Positions 6,554-8,284 of a stretch of 8,284 nucleotides of DNA are shown one piece after another (the first letter of the stretch is position 1; every line of letters begins with the position of its first letter). The translations under genes were made by a program, and so were the position numbers. The stretch comes from Actinobacteria bacterium UBA3012. Its GTDB lineage: Bacteria; Actinomycetota; Actinomycetes; Nanopelagicales; Nanopelagicaceae. The notes beneath the pieces were generated by a model. That model saw only the letters and a program-made list of their open reading frames with translations. It was not told the DNA's origin and ran no database searches. The stretch lies in the NCBI GenBank assembly GCA_002346305.1, contig DDZI01000035.1, positions 1-8,284 of the forward strand. Direction: 5' to 3'.

Positions 6554-7948
6554 TTAACTCCGTAGTGCTTGAGCCAATTCGCGGAAATCTTCAACAAGTA
6601 AATCAACCTCTGCTTGTCCATGAGCCAAGCTGATTAACCACTGCTCATCGAGACCTGGAGGGGTCACGATTCCGCGGTTGATTGACCATAGCCATGAAAG
6701 TTCAGCGATCTTAAAATCAGCACCTTTGAAATCACGGTAATTGCGTATTGGAGTTGTGCTCCAAGTGATGCAACCTTTGACCCCAAAACCAACTGTGTGC
6801 GCAGGAAGATCAAACTCTTCAATGATTTTGGTGATCCGCTCAAGTGCTTGCATATTTAAGGACTCAGCGCGAGCCAACGCCTCTTCAGTACAAATATTGT
6901 CTACCGCACGCACTCCAGCAAGGGAGAGCGGGTTGGCGTTAAATGTTCCGAAATGGGCAAGGCGTCCATCTGTGACTGCATCCATGTATTTCTTCTTGCC
7001 GCCGAAAGCAGCAATTGGAACTCCGCCACCAATTGATTTAGCAAGACAGATGAGATCAGGTTTTACGCCAAGTTTTTGTGCTGCACCTTGCGCGCCAGCC
7101 GTTAGACCAGTCTTGACCTCATCAAAAATCAAGATGACGTCGTGCTCGTCGCAAAGTTCGCGTACTCCTTCAAGGTATCCAGCATCAGGAAGCACAATTC
7201 CAAGATTTTCTAGAACTGGTTCCAAAATAAAGCAAGCAATTTGGCTTGCATGCTCTTTGAAAATTTGCTCAAGTGATTCCAAATTATTGTAAGGAACAAC
7301 ATGAACGGTTCCGGAAACTGTGCCAAGTGGATGAACTGCGGTTGGGAAATCTGCATCACCGGCTTGATCAAGTGATGGCTTACTAGAAACCATTAATGGA
7401 TCAAATGAACCGTGATATCCACCTTCAATTTTTAAGATATCGCTTTTACCCGAGTAAGCACGTGCAAGTCGAACCGCATACATAGTTGCTTCAGTCCCTG
7501 AGTTTGCAAAGCGCACTTGATCGATGGCAAAACGCTTACATACTCTTTCTGCTGCATCGCGAGCACTAGGGGATGGAGTTACGTATAACGTGCCAACTTC
7601 AAGGGTTGCTTTAATTTCATCAACAACTGCTTGATTTAGATGGCCAACGAGCATTGCACCAAATCCCATAGACAGATCAAGCAAACGGCGACCATCTACA
7701 TCGGTCATCCAAGCGCCTTTAGCTGATGTGATTGAGATTGGATACGGATCCCAGTGCTGAAAACTAGAAGGCACACCTAATGGAAGTGAATGTGCGGCGA
7801 CTTTGTTTTCAATGCCTGAGGCAGTGGTGTTATCTCTGAATCTTGCCCACTCTTGATCGAGCAGGGCAGATATTTTGGATTGAGATAATGGAGTTGAGTG
7901 AAGCGATGTAGATCTAAACGTTTGCGAGTGATTCGCTTGGGTTTTCAT
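6554..7948 (-). CDS. Class III PLP-dependent aminotransferase, glutamate-1-semialdehyde aminomutase-like
   Basis: A 464-aa fold-type I PLP enzyme. Landmarks are WMTDVDGRRLLDLSMGFGAMLVGH (80-103), NSGTEATMYAVRLARAY (149-165), GGYHG (176-180), LIFDEVKTGL with the PLP-binding Asp276, CLAKSIGGGVPIAAFGG with the Schiff-base Lys304, and GTFNANPLSLAG (334-345). These place it close to HemL (GSAM) and related class III enzymes, but the lysine motif (CLAK rather than TLGK) and the roughly 30-residue N-terminal extension differ from typical HemL, and no other haem-pathway genes are near. I therefore leave the substrate open; GSAM, another aminomutase, or an omega-amino/aspartate-type aminotransferase are all possible. 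The ATG at 7948 has no ribosome site; an open frame on the same strand stops 2 nt before it. The gene ends in the shared bidirectional terminator. Confidence 0.88.
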   Translation of the reverse strand: MKTQANHSQTFRSTSLHSTPLSQSKISALLDQEWARFRDNTTASGIENKVAAHSLPLGVPSSFQHWDPYPISITSAKGAWMTDVDGRRLLDLSMGFGAMLVGHLNQAVVDEIKATLEVGTLYVTPSPSARDAAERVCKRFAIDQVRFANSGTEATMYAVRLARAYSGKSDILKIEGGYHGSFDPLMVSSKPSLDQAGDADFPTAVHPLGTVSGTVHVVPYNNLESLEQIFKEHASQIACFILEPVLENLGIVLPDAGYLEGVRELCDEHDVILIFDEVKTGLTAGAQGAAQKLGVKPDLICLAKSIGGGVPIAAFGGKKKYMDAVTDGRLAHFGTFNANPLSLAGVRAVDNICTEEALARAESLNMQALERITKIIEEFDLPAHTVGFGVKGCITWSTTPIRNYRDFKGADFKIAELSWLWSINRGIVTPPGLDEQWLISLAHGQAEVDLLVEDFRELAQALRS

Positions 7949-7950
7949 TT

Positions 7951-8097
7951 TTAAGTACGGTCAATGTCCAGGCGGTCCGGAAACTGATTAGTACGCTCCT
8001 TACGGCGTTTGTAGATAACGATCTTACATGGGCAATTTTTAACCGCAAGTGCAGGTGATTTGTCGCGTGTTTCCCGTTCAAACTCAGAAAAAGTCCG
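7951..8097 (-). other. Open frame without a canonical start codon, upstream of the aminotransferase gene
   Basis: Reading the reverse strand, a 48-codon frame runs from just after a TGA at 8098-8100 to the TAA at 7951-7953. It has no ATG, GTG or TTG. Its last part encodes a polar, basic peptide (NCPCKIVIYKRRKER, then NQFPDRLDIDRT) using codons such as CGT, CGC, AAG, ATC, TAC and GAC, which look more like a gene than random AT-rich spacer. The stop lies 2 nt before the aminotransferase ATG. A possible -10 (TAAGAT, reverse strand, 8021-8026) lies within it. It could be a remnant, a leader peptide with an unusual start, or chance; I do not recognise the sequence. Confidence 0.25.
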
Positions 8098-8102
8098 GGA
8101 AA
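8070..8102. repeat. 7-bp inverted repeat (TTTCCCG/CGGGAAA)
   Basis: A perfect 7-bp inverted repeat with a 19-nt spacer (8070-8076 with 8096-8102). Neither side is followed by a clean T-tract, so it is not a standard terminator. It could be a protein-binding dyad or an RNA hairpin, or may be chance. Confidence 0.3.
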
Positions 8103-8157
8103 AACAGGCTCAAAACGGCTTAAAAATTACTGAAAAAAGCCTTAAAAACGGCCAAAA
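8088..8157. other. Seven helically phased A-tracts (predicted bent DNA)
   Basis: A-tracts of 4-6 bases on the plus strand occur at 8088-8092, 8100-8104, 8112-8115, 8122-8126, 8133-8138, 8144-8148 and 8154-8157. Their centres are 9.5 to 12 bp apart, averaging about 10.9, close to one helical turn, which is the classic arrangement for intrinsically curved DNA. The run lies just downstream of the DUF3107 stop and upstream of the aminotransferase gene. On the reverse strand it also contains a weak 5-bp hairpin (8117-8121 with 8137-8141) followed by GTTTT, which might serve as a poor terminator for DUF3107. Confidence 0.5.
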
Positions 8158-8176
8158 CTAGCCACATCGCTGCAAA

Positions 8177-8284
8177 TTAATCGGTACCAAAACCAACTTT
8201 ACGGATTGCGCGTGGACTAATTTCGACATAAGAAATTTTATTTGCCGGAACAATTACGGTACGACCTTTTTCATCTTGCAAAAC
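8177..8284 (-). CDS. DUF3107 family protein (partial, C-terminal 35 residues)
   Basis: Only the last 35 codons and the stop lie in the window, read from the reverse strand. They give VLQDEKGRTVIVPANKISYV followed by EISPRAIRKVGFGTD, matching the C-terminal pattern of the small actinobacterial DUF3107 proteins (D-x-G-R-x-V-x-V-P-A-x-K-x-x-Y-V-E-I, ending R-x-V-G-F-G). These are usually about 75 residues, so a little over half of the gene is outside the window. Function is unknown. Its presence is one of the stronger pointers to an actinobacterial host. Confidence 0.85.
   Translation of the reverse strand, partial: VLQDEKGRTVIVPANKISYVEISPRAIRKVGFGTD

Noticed and set aside
6741..7292. A 183-codon open frame on the plus strand.
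   Set aside because: It lies antisense inside the clearly coding aminotransferase gene and its translation is low-complexity Ser/Ala/Pro-rich with no family features.
7959..7964. TTGACC on the minus strand upstream of the aminotransferase as a -35 box (a similar one occurs at 4952-4957 on plus).
   Set aside because: In both places any following -10-like sequence is far closer than the 16-18 bp needed.
8071..8099. A GTTCAAAC stretch resembling a tRNA T-loop.
   Set aside because: The flanking bases do not form a T-stem, and no acceptor or anticodon arm can be drawn.
8112..8167. A 15-codon minus-strand frame (ATG at 8165-8167) encoding a short hydrophobic peptide.
   Set aside because: It is made largely of the phased T-tracts, which give Phe/Leu codons by composition, and it has no ribosome site.

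Overview
The window looks like a piece of core chromosome from a small-genome, moderately low-GC actinobacterium. The evidence is the set of actinobacterial hallmark families (the soluble MgtE-N/CBS protein paired with DUF1003, DUF3107, MarC, a Cas4/AddB-type nuclease), tight packing with 4-8 nt gene overlaps, and TANNNT -10 boxes a few bases from ATG codons, as in leaderless actinobacterial transcripts. A freshwater acI-type (Nanopelagicales-like) lineage would fit the base composition and compactness, but that placement is inference. No transposase, integrase, CRISPR array, rRNA or tRNA was seen.

Layout. Positions 1-1678 (minus strand) hold a two-gene unit: a PRC-barrel/MgtE-N/CBS protein followed, with an ATGA overlap, by a DUF1003 membrane protein that runs off the left edge. 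A 31-bp divergent spacer (1679-1709) carries two back-to-back -10 elements, each exactly 7 nt from its ATG. Positions 1710-4929 (plus strand) hold an EamA/DMT transporter, a PHP-domain phosphoesterase, a MarC-family membrane protein and a stand-alone RecB/Cas4-like nuclease. They overlap or nearly touch, so they are probably one operon. A second start signal at 4961-4966 precedes a DUF2236 (MpaB-like oxygenase) gene, followed 4 nt later by a ParA/MinD-type ATPase with an unusual P-loop. A perfect 15-bp hairpin with A/T flanks on both sides (6503-6537) terminates the plus-strand genes and the convergent minus-strand gene for a class III, GSAM-like PLP enzyme (6554-7948). The last 228-bp gap (7949-8176) contains an open frame with no normal start codon and a run of seven A-tracts spaced about one helical turn apart. 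The right edge holds the C-terminal end of a DUF3107 gene on the minus strand.

How the genes relate. The left pair looks like a Mg/nucleotide-responsive sensor with a small membrane partner. The plus-strand operon mixes membrane transport, nucleotide phosphatase and DNA nuclease functions, and reads as a housekeeping cluster rather than one pathway. I see no obvious new defence or mobile system. The most interesting points are the ParA-like protein lacking both P-loop lysines, the symmetric divergent leaderless promoters, and the phased A-tracts with the start-less open frame near the right end.
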